Of a stretch of DNA of 64,000 nucleotides, positions 43,677-52,229 are shown one piece after another. How positions within the stretch are numbered: position 1 is the stretch's first letter; every line of letters begins with the position of its first letter. Source of the DNA: Bdellovibrio sp. NC01 (lineage in GTDB: Bacteria > Bdellovibrionota > Bdellovibrionia > Bdellovibrionales > Bdellovibrionaceae); contig NZ_CP030034.1 in the NCBI RefSeq assembly GCF_006874625.1, positions 3,224,001-3,288,000 on the forward strand, read 5' to 3'. The notes beneath the pieces are model-generated. The model did no database searches. It was not told where the DNA came from and saw only the letters and a list, made by a program, of their open reading frames with translations. A program made the position numbers and the translations under genes.

Positions 43677-44429
43677 ATGTTCACGAATAAAAAAGCTATG
43701 ATAGCTCTAATGATGGGTCTTACTGCTGTGCTTGCAGGTTGCGAGCAAGAAACGGAAAAAGACCAAATCGCTGAAGCACAATACTGTCTTGATGGTGCTA
43801 CGGACGCATCAAGTGCTAACTCGTGTGTAGCGAAGATCGCAAGCATTCAGACGCCACAAGCAAATGCGCTTCGCTGCTCTGCCGGCTTTATTGGTGCTGG
43901 TGTGACTAAGACTGAAAACTTAGCGAAAGCTTTGACTGCTATTAAAGACAGTAACAATGGTTCTTCGAATGTAACGACAATGCTTTCATTCTTGAATCTT
44001 GGTTCCAACATGGAGTCGACTTTCACTGCGTGTGTAAATTCGAACAGTAAAGGTATGGCTTTGGTTGCAGCGATGGCGAAATCTGCGACGACATTGGTTG
44101 GTTTAATTCCTGGTTTCGATATCGACTCTGGTCAATTGCCTGACATGAACGATTTAAAAGGTGCGCTAGACGATCTTGTGGCAGATGCTTCATCAGGTAC
44201 TCCGAGTGCCAGCACTGTGGCTTCACTTGAAGCCATCGGAACTGCAATTGAAACCGTCTACGGTTCAACTTGCACGAACAATTCGGGTTCAGAGATTTGT
44301 AAATCGATCGATAAAGGCCTTGAAAGTCTGAATGCTTCATTGCCACCAGGCGATAGCATCGATCTATCAAGTACGGATCCAAAAGAAATTGCGCAGACGC
44401 TGCTTGAATATTGGAAGTCGCAAAACTAG
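43677..44429 (+). CDS. Lipoprotein, paralogue of the barrel-associated lipoprotein
   Basis: A 250-residue lipoprotein. ATG 43677 follows GGGAG by 9 bases; the TTG at 43668 is less likely. Lipobox LAGC lies near residues 19-22. Cys-containing helical stretches (CLDGATDASSANSC, RCSAGFIGAGV, FTACVNSN) are followed by GMALVAAMAKSATTLVGLI. The pattern resembles the 322-residue lipoprotein on the other strand (AGAYAGKCG and FISVLGLARVATTLASKID), suggesting duplication. A FliA-like promoter precedes it. No known family. Confidence 0.72.
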   Translation: MFTNKKAMIALMMGLTAVLAGCEQETEKDQIAEAQYCLDGATDASSANSCVAKIASIQTPQANALRCSAGFIGAGVTKTENLAKALTAIKDSNNGSSNVTTMLSFLNLGSNMESTFTACVNSNSKGMALVAAMAKSATTLVGLIPGFDIDSGQLPDMNDLKGALDDLVADASSGTPSASTVASLEAIGTAIETVYGSTCTNNSGSEICKSIDKGLESLNASLPPGDSIDLSSTDPKEIAQTLLEYWKSQN

Positions 44430-44452
44430 TTTCGCAAGTTTAAGTACAAATA

Positions 44453-44480
44453 AAAAAGGCTCTCTTCCGAGAGCCTTTTT
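44453..44480. terminator. Bidirectional terminator, lipoprotein / barrel C
   Basis: GGCTCTC (44458-44464) pairs with GAGAGCC (44469-44475) around TTCC, flanked by A- and T-runs, between convergent genes. Confidence 0.9.
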
Positions 44481-44504
44481 CTTTTTCATCATTTCAATTC
44501 TAAA

Positions 44505-45695
44505 TTAGAAATCCAAACTCATGCGTGTGCCGTAAACGCGGCTCTCGACAGGAGTGTTCTTCGTGCCGACATCGTTCGCGTAACTCACAAGGTCCAAGTT
44601 GAAAATACCAAGCTCTGCTGAAAGACCCGCTGTCCAATAGCCTTCGCTGATACCGCCACGATAGTGACCTTTCCACCAGCTCTTCACCGTCCAATCAAAC
44701 TCAAGACCGGCGTGAATGCCTTTTTTCCAGCTGAAATCAGGATGACCTAAATCGCGGACATCTAAAACACCGCGACCACCGAAAATCCACGCTGCTGGGT
44801 ATTCCCATTTTGTACCAACGTCGACGACTCGATAAAGTTTTTCCGGAGTCCCCGCTTGTTGCACGTCTTTATTAATCAATTTCAAAGACTGACCAAAACC
44901 TGTTTCAGCAACGTTATGGACTGTTAAACCAAACGTGGGACGAGCGGCTTTTAGTAACGACCAAAAACCTTCATCAGGAAGTTCCGGCGTCCACAACATC
45001 CCGATATCAGCATCCACAGTGTAACCTTCAAGCAAGTCTTCACGTTGCACGATCTGACTGCTTGCTGCTAAATCGACCGCGTTGATACCTTTACTGAAGA
45101 AACCACGATTCACGAATTTCCCAGTGATACCCATTGAAAAGCGACCGTAATCAAACCAATTCAAATCGCTCGCATACGAAACTGCCAGTGTTGTATCCGC
45201 ATAGACAGTCGTGTTCATCGTTGGACCTAATTGTTGATGCATCGCTGTTTCAACCGACACATCCATTGGAATAAGTGCAACACCCCATTTAGGACGAACC
45301 CAAACCGCTTCCACCGGAGTCACGCGCACAGAGTACACATCACCATAGTGGTTCTGAATCATGTCTAGATACCTAGTTGTCTTGTCGCTATCACTTAAGC
45401 CCGACTCTTCGATGTCTTTATACTCATCATAGAAATCTTTCGCGCCAGGTGTGCCTTCCGCTGAAATTGACAGATTGATTTGTCCTTCTTCACGACGTGC
45501 TAAACCGGCTGGATTATAAAAAATCGCAGTGTAATCATCTGCTACGGCAGTGAAAGCGTCACCCATTCCCAAGGCGCGAGGCGATTGATATTGATGGTGG
45601 ATGGTTGTGCTGACTGATGTGTCTGCCGCAAAAGTTTTTTGCGCGCTTACAACAGACAACAGACCAGAGAGGAGAAGAAGTCCCCTGAATAACAT
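44505..45695 (-). CDS. FadL/PorV-like outer-membrane barrel protein C
   Basis: A 396-residue protein with a signal peptide (residues 1-23, TFAAD). The clearest FadL/PorV signature of the three: SPRALGMGDAFTAVADDYTA followed by IFYNPAGLARR. Barrel strands end with YGTRMSLDF (terminal Phe). A good GGAGG ribosome-binding site lies 7 bases upstream. It is a third paralogue beside barrels A and B but is transcribed on its own. Function unknown. Confidence 0.82.
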   Translation of the reverse strand: MLFRGLLLLSGLLSVVSAQKTFAADTSVSTTIHHQYQSPRALGMGDAFTAVADDYTAIFYNPAGLARREEGQINLSISAEGTPGAKDFYDEYKDIEESGLSDSDKTTRYLDMIQNHYGDVYSVRVTPVEAVWVRPKWGVALIPMDVSVETAMHQQLGPTMNTTVYADTTLAVSYASDLNWFDYGRFSMGITGKFVNRGFFSKGINAVDLAASSQIVQREDLLEGYTVDADIGMLWTPELPDEGFWSLLKAARPTFGLTVHNVAETGFGQSLKLINKDVQQAGTPEKLYRVVDVGTKWEYPAAWIFGGRGVLDVRDLGHPDFSWKKGIHAGLEFDWTVKSWWKGHYRGGISEGYWTAGLSAELGIFNLDLVSYANDVGTKNTPVESRVYGTRMSLDF

Positions 45696-45737
45696 ATTTA
45701 TGCCTCCGAAATGCTTAACAACATTGTAAAGATAATT

Positions 45738-45743
45738 TATACT
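45738..45743 (+). promoter_or_regulatory. -10 box for a leaderless small-barrel mRNA
   Basis: TATACT ends 7 bases before ATG 45751, and no Shine-Dalgarno sequence lies between, so transcription would begin at the start codon. The -35 is not convincing. Confidence 0.4.
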
Positions 45744-45750
45744 TTGTCGT

Positions 45751-46314
45751 ATGCGATTGACCCGTCTTGTTCTTTTTTTGACCTTAGTCGTGAGCGCTCA
45801 CATTTGTGCTGCTGCGACAGACACAAAAACAACGATGGATCCAACGAAGTTGGATTCATCAAACGATCCTATTTTGGCGACAGCAAATGCCGATTTACGC
45901 TCGCCCGCTCCAACTTCACAAGTGCAACTAGCCCTTGGTTATGTCGGAGGAAATCTTTTAGAAAATGACGAGTGGGCACAAGGCCCTTTGGTTTCGATTC
46001 GCTACGCACCGATCGACATTCATGAAAATGTAAAATGGGATTTTGGTGGTGAGATCAATAAAGACAATATCTTCGGTTTATTCGTGGGACGTCGTTGGTA
46101 TGTCGAAGAAGATGAATTTCGCCCTTATGCCCGCGTTGCCGCCGGAAGCTTTTTCGATTCACACGATCAATTGGGCAATTTAGTCGAAATTAAAAGATGG
46201 CGTGCACGCGCTTCATTGGGAATCGGTGATCGTCTGAATTTCGAAGCCGGCCTTGGCATTGCCGTCACTGGCCCCGATTTTTTCGCACAACTGGGTTATA
46301 ATTTTAATTTCTAA
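45751..46314 (+). CDS. Small outer-membrane beta-barrel protein
   Basis: A 187-residue protein with a signal peptide (residues 1-21, HICAAAT), then a flexible segment and amphipathic strands (VQLALGYVGGNLL, PLVSIRYAPIDIHENVKWDFGGEI, RASLGIGDRLNFEAGLGIAV). It ends FFAQLGYNFNF with terminal Phe. The size fits an 8-stranded OmpA/OmpW-like barrel. No ribosome-binding site is seen; a TATACT box sits 7 bases before the ATG. Its stop overlaps the convergent coaE stop region by 4 bases. Confidence 0.75.
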   Translation: MRLTRLVLFLTLVVSAHICAAATDTKTTMDPTKLDSSNDPILATANADLRSPAPTSQVQLALGYVGGNLLENDEWAQGPLVSIRYAPIDIHENVKWDFGGEINKDNIFGLFVGRRWYVEEDEFRPYARVAAGSFFDSHDQLGNLVEIKRWRARASLGIGDRLNFEAGLGIAVTGPDFFAQLGYNFNF

Positions 46315-46913
46315 GCTTTCAGCGTCTCTAGCCACTGCATTAGACGCTGAACTTCCTTCAACAGGTGTTGTTCGTCTTTATTGTTATAAAGAACGAAGTC
46401 TGCTTTTTCCTCTTTAAATTGAATCGGAATCTGCGAAGCGATGCGCATTTCAATTTCTTCTTCGCTCCACTGATTGCGACGACGAAGGCGTTCGCGTTGT
46501 TGTTCTCGAGTACAGGACACGACAATGATCGCATCGAACTGCTCTTCCGCTTTCGTTTCAAACAATAACGGAATGTCGTAAATCGCAAGCGGCTCGTTCA
46601 TGTCTTCAAGAGCGCGTCTGCGACGACGAACTTCTGCACGAATAAGTGGATGAGTGATTTCCTCTAGTTTATGAAGCAGATCCGGATTGCCGAAAACCTT
46701 CTGTCCTAATTTGCGACGATCAAGATTGCCATCTTGTAGGATAATATCGCTACCGAACTCACGTTCGATCGACTTAAGTCCAGAAGAACCTGGTAATACA
46801 ATCTCTTTTGCAATTAGATCGGCGTCGATGACAGGAATGCTGCGTTCCACGAGCATACGACTTACGGTGCTCTTGCCACAAGCAATACCTCCGGTCAGTC
46901 CTAGCCACTTCAT
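46311..46913 (-). CDS. coaE: Dephospho-CoA kinase
   Basis: A 200-residue P-loop kinase that makes CoA from dephospho-CoA and ATP, the last step of CoA synthesis. The P-loop LTGGIACGKST is at residues 5-15. The CoaE pattern continues with VIDADLIAKEIV, the HPLIRAEVRRR lid region and the IYDIPLLFE motif. Length matches the family. It is preceded by AAGGAGA. It is divergent from the Ser/Thr kinase-acyl-CoA ligase pair, so CoA synthesis and CoA use are neighbours. Confidence 0.92.
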   Translation of the reverse strand: MKWLGLTGGIACGKSTVSRMLVERSIPVIDADLIAKEIVLPGSSGLKSIEREFGSDIILQDGNLDRRKLGQKVFGNPDLLHKLEEITHPLIRAEVRRRRRALEDMNEPLAIYDIPLLFETKAEEQFDAIIVVSCTREQQRERLRRRNQWSEEEIEMRIASQIPIQFKEEKADFVLYNNKDEQHLLKEVQRLMQWLETLKA

Positions 46914-46926
46914 ATGCGAATCTCCT

Positions 46927-46953
46927 TAAAGATTCTTTTTATTTTACCGATAG
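46927..46953 (+). promoter_or_regulatory. FliA-like (sigma-28) promoter of the Ser/Thr kinase
   Basis: TAAAGATT (46927-46934), 11 bases, ACCGATAG (46946-46953): consensus TAAAGTTT-N11-GCCGATAA with exact spacing and 13 of 16 matches. The +1 would be near 46960; AGGGG and ATG 46979 follow. Confidence 0.55.
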
Positions 46954-46978
46954 TCTTCTCAAAGGGGAACACATTTTC

Positions 46979-48949
46979 ATGTCTCAACCGGTAGAGCAGT
47001 TTGGTAAATACATCCTTCTAGAGCGCCTTGCCGCAGGTGGTATGGCGGAAGTGTATCTGTCTAAATCTACTGGCGCTGTTGGTGTGAACAAGTTTGTCGC
47101 AATCAAACGTATCCTTCCCCAATATTCAGATCACCAAGAATTCATCGAAATGTTCAAAGAGGAAGCAAAGATTGCCGTGAACTTGAATCACGGTAACGTT
47201 GTTTCTATCTATGACTTCGGTGTCGAAAAAAGCCAGTTCTTCTTAGTGATGGAATACGTTGAAGGTCGTAACCTTCGCCAAATCCTTAATGAACTTAAAA
47301 AATCCAACACGCAATTCACGATTGAACAGATCGTGTACATGATTAAAGAGGTTGCGGCTGGTTTGGACCACGCTCACCGTTGCATTGACGGTACGACGGG
47401 TCGTCCTTTGAATATCGTTCACCGTGACATGTCTCCTCAGAACATCATGGTGAGTTTTGAAGGTGAAGTAAAAATCATCGACTTCGGTATCGCAAAAGCT
47501 GAAACGCAAATGGAAGCCACAAAAGCCGGCACCTTAAAAGGTAAATACGGCTACATGTCTCCAGAGCAAGCAGATGGTCAAAACATCGATCCACGTACGG
47601 ATATCTTTTCTATGGGTATCGTGTTGTGGGAGTTGCTAGCGAATGATCGTCTATTCACTTCAAACAGTGAAGCTGCGATCTTGCGTAAAATCCGTGAATG
47701 CCAAGTTCCTTCTATTCGTAAGATCAATCCGTCTATTCCTCCGGAATTAGAACGCATTGTGAATAAGGCTTTGGCAAAAGACAGAAGTCTGCGTTATCAA
47801 ACTGCGGCGGCTTTGCACCGTGATTTGAACAGATTCTTGAATACACATTATCCAGAGTTTTCTCCTCACGATTTCAGCGTGTTCATGAAGAATGCTTTCT
47901 CACAAGCGTTCCTTGATCAACGCCGTAAGCTTGTTGAATTTGCAAAAATTCAAGGCTCTACACAAGAGGACAAAACGATCGTTACCCAAACAGATCTTCG
48001 CATTCCGCCAAAGAATGTACCTAAAGCTCCGGTCGCGGCAGCTGAAGAAGATGATGTTGAAAACGAAAAGCTTGATATCAATACGTCAACTGACATTCGC
48101 GTGAACTTGGATAACTTGAAGGCTCCGCCAAAACCAGCGGGTCCTAAAACAGATACAAACATCACGCACACTCGCACGTCTGCAGGTACGGGTACATTTG
48201 CTGCGAATCAAAACACAATGACTCGCACACCGTCTTCAGGCGGAGTTCCGATGGGAACTCGCACGGCGATTCGTAGCACAGCTCCTTCAAAAGACTATAC
48301 GGCTCTTGCGATGCGCGGAGTGATCGGTATTCTTATTGTTGCAGGTGGCTGGTTCGGCTACACAAATTTCGTTGCGAAAAAAGGAGCTCCAAAAGCTCCG
48401 GCTTCTGTGGGTCTTCCTCCGACAAGTGCAGCCGCTGCTTTGCCAAATGAAACAGCAGCTCCAGCATCGGTTGATCAACCACAACAAGCAGATATGGCAG
48501 CAACGGCTCCAGAGTACACTGTGATGATCAAGAGTACTCCTGACAAAGCACGTGTTGTGATCAACGGTGTTGATACTGGTGGTTACACTCCGATGCGAAA
48601 AACACTCAGAGCTAACGTCCCTGCCAACATCCGTCTTGTCAGAGAAGGTTATTCCGATTATGTAACTACATATACACCAACAACAGATGTAGGTTCTATC
48701 GAAGGCAATTTGCAAAGACTTGTGAAAGTCGCAACTTTGTATATCAAAATTGCTAACGGTGGTGCGAATCCTGAATTGCGAATCTCTGGCGTGCCAGTAT
48801 CGATCAAGGGTGAAAGCGAACCTTATTACATCCAAGCTGAAGTCGGTGTAAAAATTCAGGCATTCAATAAGCTGACAGGCCTTTCTGCTGAAAAGACTGT
48901 GATCATTCACGCTGATCAAAAAGACACTGTTGAGCTGTATTTGAAGTAA
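46979..48949 (+). CDS. Ser/Thr protein kinase with transmembrane and PEGA domains
   Basis: A 656-residue Hanks-type kinase. Residues about 10-275 hold the catalytic domain: glycine-rich LLERLAAGGMAEVYLSK, VAIKRIL lysine, HRDMSPQN catalytic loop, DFGIAKAE, and YMSPEQADG. The HRDxSPxN form is common in delta-type bacteria. A Pro/Thr-rich linker follows, then a membrane helix near 443-464. The external part has a PEGA domain (YTVMIKSTPDKARVVINGVDTG, residues about 515-580) and another beta domain. Substrates unknown. A FliA-like promoter precedes it; the acyl-CoA ligase follows 25 bases later. Confidence 0.9.
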   Translation: MSQPVEQFGKYILLERLAAGGMAEVYLSKSTGAVGVNKFVAIKRILPQYSDHQEFIEMFKEEAKIAVNLNHGNVVSIYDFGVEKSQFFLVMEYVEGRNLRQILNELKKSNTQFTIEQIVYMIKEVAAGLDHAHRCIDGTTGRPLNIVHRDMSPQNIMVSFEGEVKIIDFGIAKAETQMEATKAGTLKGKYGYMSPEQADGQNIDPRTDIFSMGIVLWELLANDRLFTSNSEAAILRKIRECQVPSIRKINPSIPPELERIVNKALAKDRSLRYQTAAALHRDLNRFLNTHYPEFSPHDFSVFMKNAFSQAFLDQRRKLVEFAKIQGSTQEDKTIVTQTDLRIPPKNVPKAPVAAAEEDDVENEKLDINTSTDIRVNLDNLKAPPKPAGPKTDTNITHTRTSAGTGTFAANQNTMTRTPSSGGVPMGTRTAIRSTAPSKDYTALAMRGVIGILIVAGGWFGYTNFVAKKGAPKAPASVGLPPTSAAAALPNETAAPASVDQPQQADMAATAPEYTVMIKSTPDKARVVINGVDTGGYTPMRKTLRANVPANIRLVREGYSDYVTTYTPTTDVGSIEGNLQRLVKVATLYIKIANGGANPELRISGVPVSIKGESEPYYIQAEVGVKIQAFNKLTGLSAEKTVIIHADQKDTVELYLK

Positions 48950-48974
48950 TAATGCCCCTACGGAGTTCGACATC

Positions 48975-50753
48975 ATGATCAAAGCAGCCACACTGGGCAA
49001 TTCTATTTTAGAAATGCGTTCTCGCGATCCGCAAAAAATCGCCATCAAATACAAAGATAACAATACGTGGGTGCAAAAAACTTGGTCTGAGTATTATCAG
49101 GACATCGAAACGATTGCCTGTGCTCTTCTTGCGTTAGGCATTAAACCCGGTGACCGCGTTGCGATCATGGCCAACACTCGCTATGAGTGGTCGGTCACGG
49201 ACCTGGCGATTTTCGGTATTAAAGCCATCACAGTTCCCATCTATCAAAACAACACGCCAGAAGACGTTGAGTATATTTTAAATAACTCAGGCGCTCGTTT
49301 TCTTATCACGGAAACGCGCGGTCCTTTAAAAACATACATGGCCGTGAAAGATCAATGCCCTGCTGTTGAAAAAGTTTTGGTGTTTGAAGAAACATCATCG
49401 GCTGCTGATGTTTTGACATGGAAAGCTGTGAATGAAATTGGCAAAACTTATCGCCAACAACATCCGCAAGCTTACACAGAACTTTGTGAGACCTTAAAGC
49501 CGTCTGATACAGCAACAATTCTTTATACCTCAGGTACGACAGGCCGCCCGAAAGGCGTGATCCTGACTCACCTGCAAGCGATCAGTGAAGTTTCCGAAGC
49601 ATTCCCGTTTGCAGGCGCAAACGATCAAGACGTTTCTTTAAGCTTCCTTCCCTACGCCCATATTTTAGGTCGTATTGAACACTGGGGTCACTTGTACATC
49701 GGTTACACGATGGCTTACGCAGAAAGCCTGGAAAAAATCCGCGGTAATCTGACAGAGATTCGTCCGACGATCATGGTTTCGGTTCCACGTATCTTTGAAA
49801 AAATCTATGCAGCTATTTGGGCCCAAGTTCAAACGCAACCATTGAAGATGAAAATCTTTGAGTGGGCTTTGTCCGTGGGTAAAAAAGTTGGTGAATACAA
49901 ACTTTCAGGCGAAAGCATTCCGTTGGATCTTTTGATCAAATACGAAGGTGCAAAGAAATTAGTTCTGAATAAAATCACTGAAGCCTTTGGTGGTCGCTTG
50001 CGTTTCGCAATCAGCGGTGGCGCACCGATTTCACAAGATATCGCGATGTTCTTTCACTGCGCAGGCATTTTGATTTTGGAAGGCTATGGTCTGACAGAAA
50101 CAACAGCTGCCATCACAGTGAACACGCCGTTCAATTATAAATTTGGCAGCGTGGGGCGCCCTATTGGTGAAGTGAAATTGAAAATCGCTGAAGATGGCGA
50201 AATCCTGGTGAAGAGCGATAAAGTGATGAAAGAATACTACAACAATCCAGAAGCGACGAAAGAAGCTTTCACGGATGGTTGGTATCATACTGGCGACATC
50301 GGCGAAATCTTGCCTGGTGGCGATTTGAAAATCACAGATCGTAAAAAGGATTTGATCAAAACTGCGGGCGGCAAATACGTAGCGCCACAACGTTTGGAAA
50401 ATCTGCTGAAACTGTGCCCATACATCACGAATGTTTTGATCCATGGCGATCAAAAGAAATACATCGTGGCGTTGTTGACTGTCGACCGCCCAGGTCTTGA
50501 AAAGTTAGCAAAAGACAAAGGTTTTGCGTTCAGCGACTGGAATGAACTTGTGAAAAGTTCATTCGTGAACGACATCATCAAAAAAGCCGTGGCCGATGCA
50601 AACGCACAGCTTGCAAGCTATGAGTCGATCAAAAAATATTTGATTCTTCCCAATGAATTTACAGTTGAAGCTGGTGAATTGACGCCGTCTTTGAAGGTAA
50701 AAAGAAAAGTATTAGATAAGAAATTCTCTGAACAAATTGAGAGCTTATACTAA
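48975..50753 (+). CDS. Long-chain acyl-CoA synthetase (AMP-forming)
   Basis: A 592-residue ANL-superfamily ligase resembling FadD15-type long-chain acyl-CoA synthetases. The P-loop ILYTSGTTGRPKGVILTH lies near residues 178-195, followed by YGLTETTAAIT, the YHTGDIGEI motif and the hinge DRKKDLIKTAGGKYVAP. It activates fatty acids with ATP and CoA at the cytosolic face. It starts 25 bases after the kinase stop with GGAG 9 bases upstream, and probably shares its transcript. Confidence 0.92.
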   Translation: MIKAATLGNSILEMRSRDPQKIAIKYKDNNTWVQKTWSEYYQDIETIACALLALGIKPGDRVAIMANTRYEWSVTDLAIFGIKAITVPIYQNNTPEDVEYILNNSGARFLITETRGPLKTYMAVKDQCPAVEKVLVFEETSSAADVLTWKAVNEIGKTYRQQHPQAYTELCETLKPSDTATILYTSGTTGRPKGVILTHLQAISEVSEAFPFAGANDQDVSLSFLPYAHILGRIEHWGHLYIGYTMAYAESLEKIRGNLTEIRPTIMVSVPRIFEKIYAAIWAQVQTQPLKMKIFEWALSVGKKVGEYKLSGESIPLDLLIKYEGAKKLVLNKITEAFGGRLRFAISGGAPISQDIAMFFHCAGILILEGYGLTETTAAITVNTPFNYKFGSVGRPIGEVKLKIAEDGEILVKSDKVMKEYYNNPEATKEAFTDGWYHTGDIGEILPGGDLKITDRKKDLIKTAGGKYVAPQRLENLLKLCPYITNVLIHGDQKKYIVALLTVDRPGLEKLAKDKGFAFSDWNELVKSSFVNDIIKKAVADANAQLASYESIKKYLILPNEFTVEAGELTPSLKVKRKVLDKKFSEQIESLY

Positions 50754-50759
50754 ATCACT

Positions 50760-50781
50760 CCGCTTCTAGAGATAGAAGCGG
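50760..50781. other. Perfect 9-bp hairpin with GAGA tetraloop at convergent stops
   Basis: CCGCTTCTA (50760-50768) pairs fully with TAGAAGCGG (50773-50781) around GAGA, a stable GNRA tetraloop. It covers the barrel gene stop codon and lies 7 bases after the ligase stop. No T-run follows in either direction, so it may be a stability element or a factor-assisted terminator. Confidence 0.55.
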
Positions 50782-51515
50782 AAGCCGATACCGATCATCA
50801 AACCTGACAAATCGATTTCACGTTGTGCACCGTTATTAAGAACGGCATCTCCATCATTATGAGTCGTGCCGAAATAACTGCCCGAGCGCGAATACTTAAG
50901 ATCCGTGACCTTCAAACGACTATAACCCAATTCAAAACTGCACGTCGTCGTGTCTGACAACAACATCTCATGTCCCAAAGTCACGCCATACATGATACCC
51001 GTGCCTTTAGCCTCCATCTTGTCATCCATACCCGGATAAGCCGCTTGTCCTGCCGCCGTTAACGTGTAGGAATTTTTCAAGGTCATAGTTGCATAACCGA
51101 TGTTGGCACCAATAAACGACCGACTTTCATTTGTCGTGCGCAAATTAAAATCGATACCAAATTTAGGAATGAAGGCAATCATTTCGGAAGAGGATGAATA
51201 CAAATCCGTGGCGCCCGAACGCCCCACTAAGTTATCTAAATTTTGTGGCTTCAAAAATTCCAAACCGAAACGAATGCTAGCCGCTGGTTTTGAATAAACG
51301 AAGCCAAACTCCCCTGCATAGTTGAATTTGACTTCATTCGTGTAAGTCACTCCTGTACCCGCTTCGTTCTGGAACGCATCTTTGCCAACATTCGAAGGCC
51401 CGCCTGCAAAACTGAAATACGCCGCATACGACTCTTTACCAAGATCGAAGATGCGCGCTTGCGCCGCAGACGCAGAAAGAATTAAAGCTGATAGCAGAAG
51501 ACTTTTTCTAAGCAT
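50766..51515 (-). CDS. Outer-membrane beta-barrel protein
   Basis: A 249-residue protein with a signal peptide (residues 1-20, SAAQARI). The mature protein is strand-rich, including FNYAGEFGFVYSKPAASIRFGLEFL, GIDFNLRTT and SFIGANIGYATMTL, and ends GIGFRFYL. It looks like an OMP_b-brl/OmpW-type barrel of about 8-10 strands. No family is assigned. It starts 8 bases after the AMIN-like gene stop, so the two are probably co-transcribed. Confidence 0.75.
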   Translation of the reverse strand: MLRKSLLLSALILSASAAQARIFDLGKESYAAYFSFAGGPSNVGKDAFQNEAGTGVTYTNEVKFNYAGEFGFVYSKPAASIRFGLEFLKPQNLDNLVGRSGATDLYSSSSEMIAFIPKFGIDFNLRTTNESRSFIGANIGYATMTLKNSYTLTAAGQAAYPGMDDKMEAKGTGIMYGVTLGHEMLLSDTTTCSFELGYSRLKVTDLKYSRSGSYFGTTHNDGDAVLNNGAQREIDLSGLMIGIGFRFYL

Positions 51516-51523
51516 TCAGAAAA

Positions 51524-52030
51524 TTACTCCGTGATCAAATCCACAACAACTTTACTTGTCGTGTTTTTTCCCATCACTTGGTACACGCGAACTTTCGTGT
51601 TCTTTTTCAAATCCATCGTCAAATTCAAAGTGTTGTCGACAGGCTCAAGACTCATCACTGTGTTTTTTACGGCGATCGAACCTTTCAGACGATTGTTCAA
51701 AGCCGCTTGATCCAAACGTGAACCCGGCATTTGCGCAAAATCGATAACAAGACGTTGTGGGTTGTCTTTCAATTCGGCGTGATAGTAACCAGGCCAGCCA
51801 CGCATCGCTGCGCCTTCTTTATCGCCGATATCAAAAACCAAACGTTCGATATTTTTGTCTGCTGTTCTACGCAAATCCATCAACGTAAAACCAGAACCTG
51901 CCAAGCCACCATAAGTAGCGCCTGTTCCCGACAAAATTTTTGGAACGACTGGAGCAGCTTTTTTCTGAGGAACCGCTGCAAAAGTTGGAAGAGCCAATAG
52001 CAAGGCTGTAAAACTCACGATGAAATTCAT
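51524..52030 (-). CDS. Secreted AMIN-like domain protein
   Basis: A 168-residue exported protein. ATG 52030 with AAAGGAG 6 bases upstream is preferred over 52054. The signal peptide ends near TFAAVP. The single domain (FTLMDLRRTADKNIERLVFD, HAELKDNPQRLVIDFAQMPG, NTKVRVYQVMGKNTTSKVVVDL) resembles AMIN beta-sandwich domains that bind peptidoglycan and localise amidases or secretins. AMIN normally accompanies an enzyme or pore; here it stands alone, next to a barrel gene, which suggests a partnership (inference). Confidence 0.68.
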   Translation of the reverse strand: MNFIVSFTALLLALPTFAAVPQKKAAPVVPKILSGTGATYGGLAGSGFTLMDLRRTADKNIERLVFDIGDKEGAAMRGWPGYYHAELKDNPQRLVIDFAQMPGSRLDQAALNNRLKGSIAVKNTVMSLEPVDNTLNLTMDLKKNTKVRVYQVMGKNTTSKVVVDLITE

Positions 52031-52173
52031 AATCGACTCCTTTCGATTTACCATTCAAGAGTGCCATGACTTAGTAGATGCCTCCAGAAAAAATCGCCCT
52101 TTGCGGCGCACGGTGCCCCTTTTGGTCACTCTTTTTAAAAGAAATACCTCTGAAAACGAAATAAAGCTGGTTT

Positions 52174-52203
52174 GAGACTGTCTCGGAAAGGCACGGAACT
52201 TGG
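52174..52203 (+). promoter_or_regulatory. Palindrome and possible sigma-54-like sequence upstream of a lipoprotein
   Basis: GAGAC-T-GTCTC (52174-52184) is followed by GGCACGGAACTTGG (52190-52203), which matches sigma-54 GGCACG-N4-TTGC except the final C. The mismatch is at the critical -12 base, so activity is uncertain. Confidence 0.3.
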
Positions 52204-52229
52204 AATATGGAGCATTGATGGAGGAACCC

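Noticed and set aside
48287-49063. A 258-codon open frame antisense to the Ser/Thr kinase
   Set aside because: The translation is Cys/Ser/His-rich without any domain, and the sense strand encodes a conserved kinase tail and acyl-CoA ligase start.
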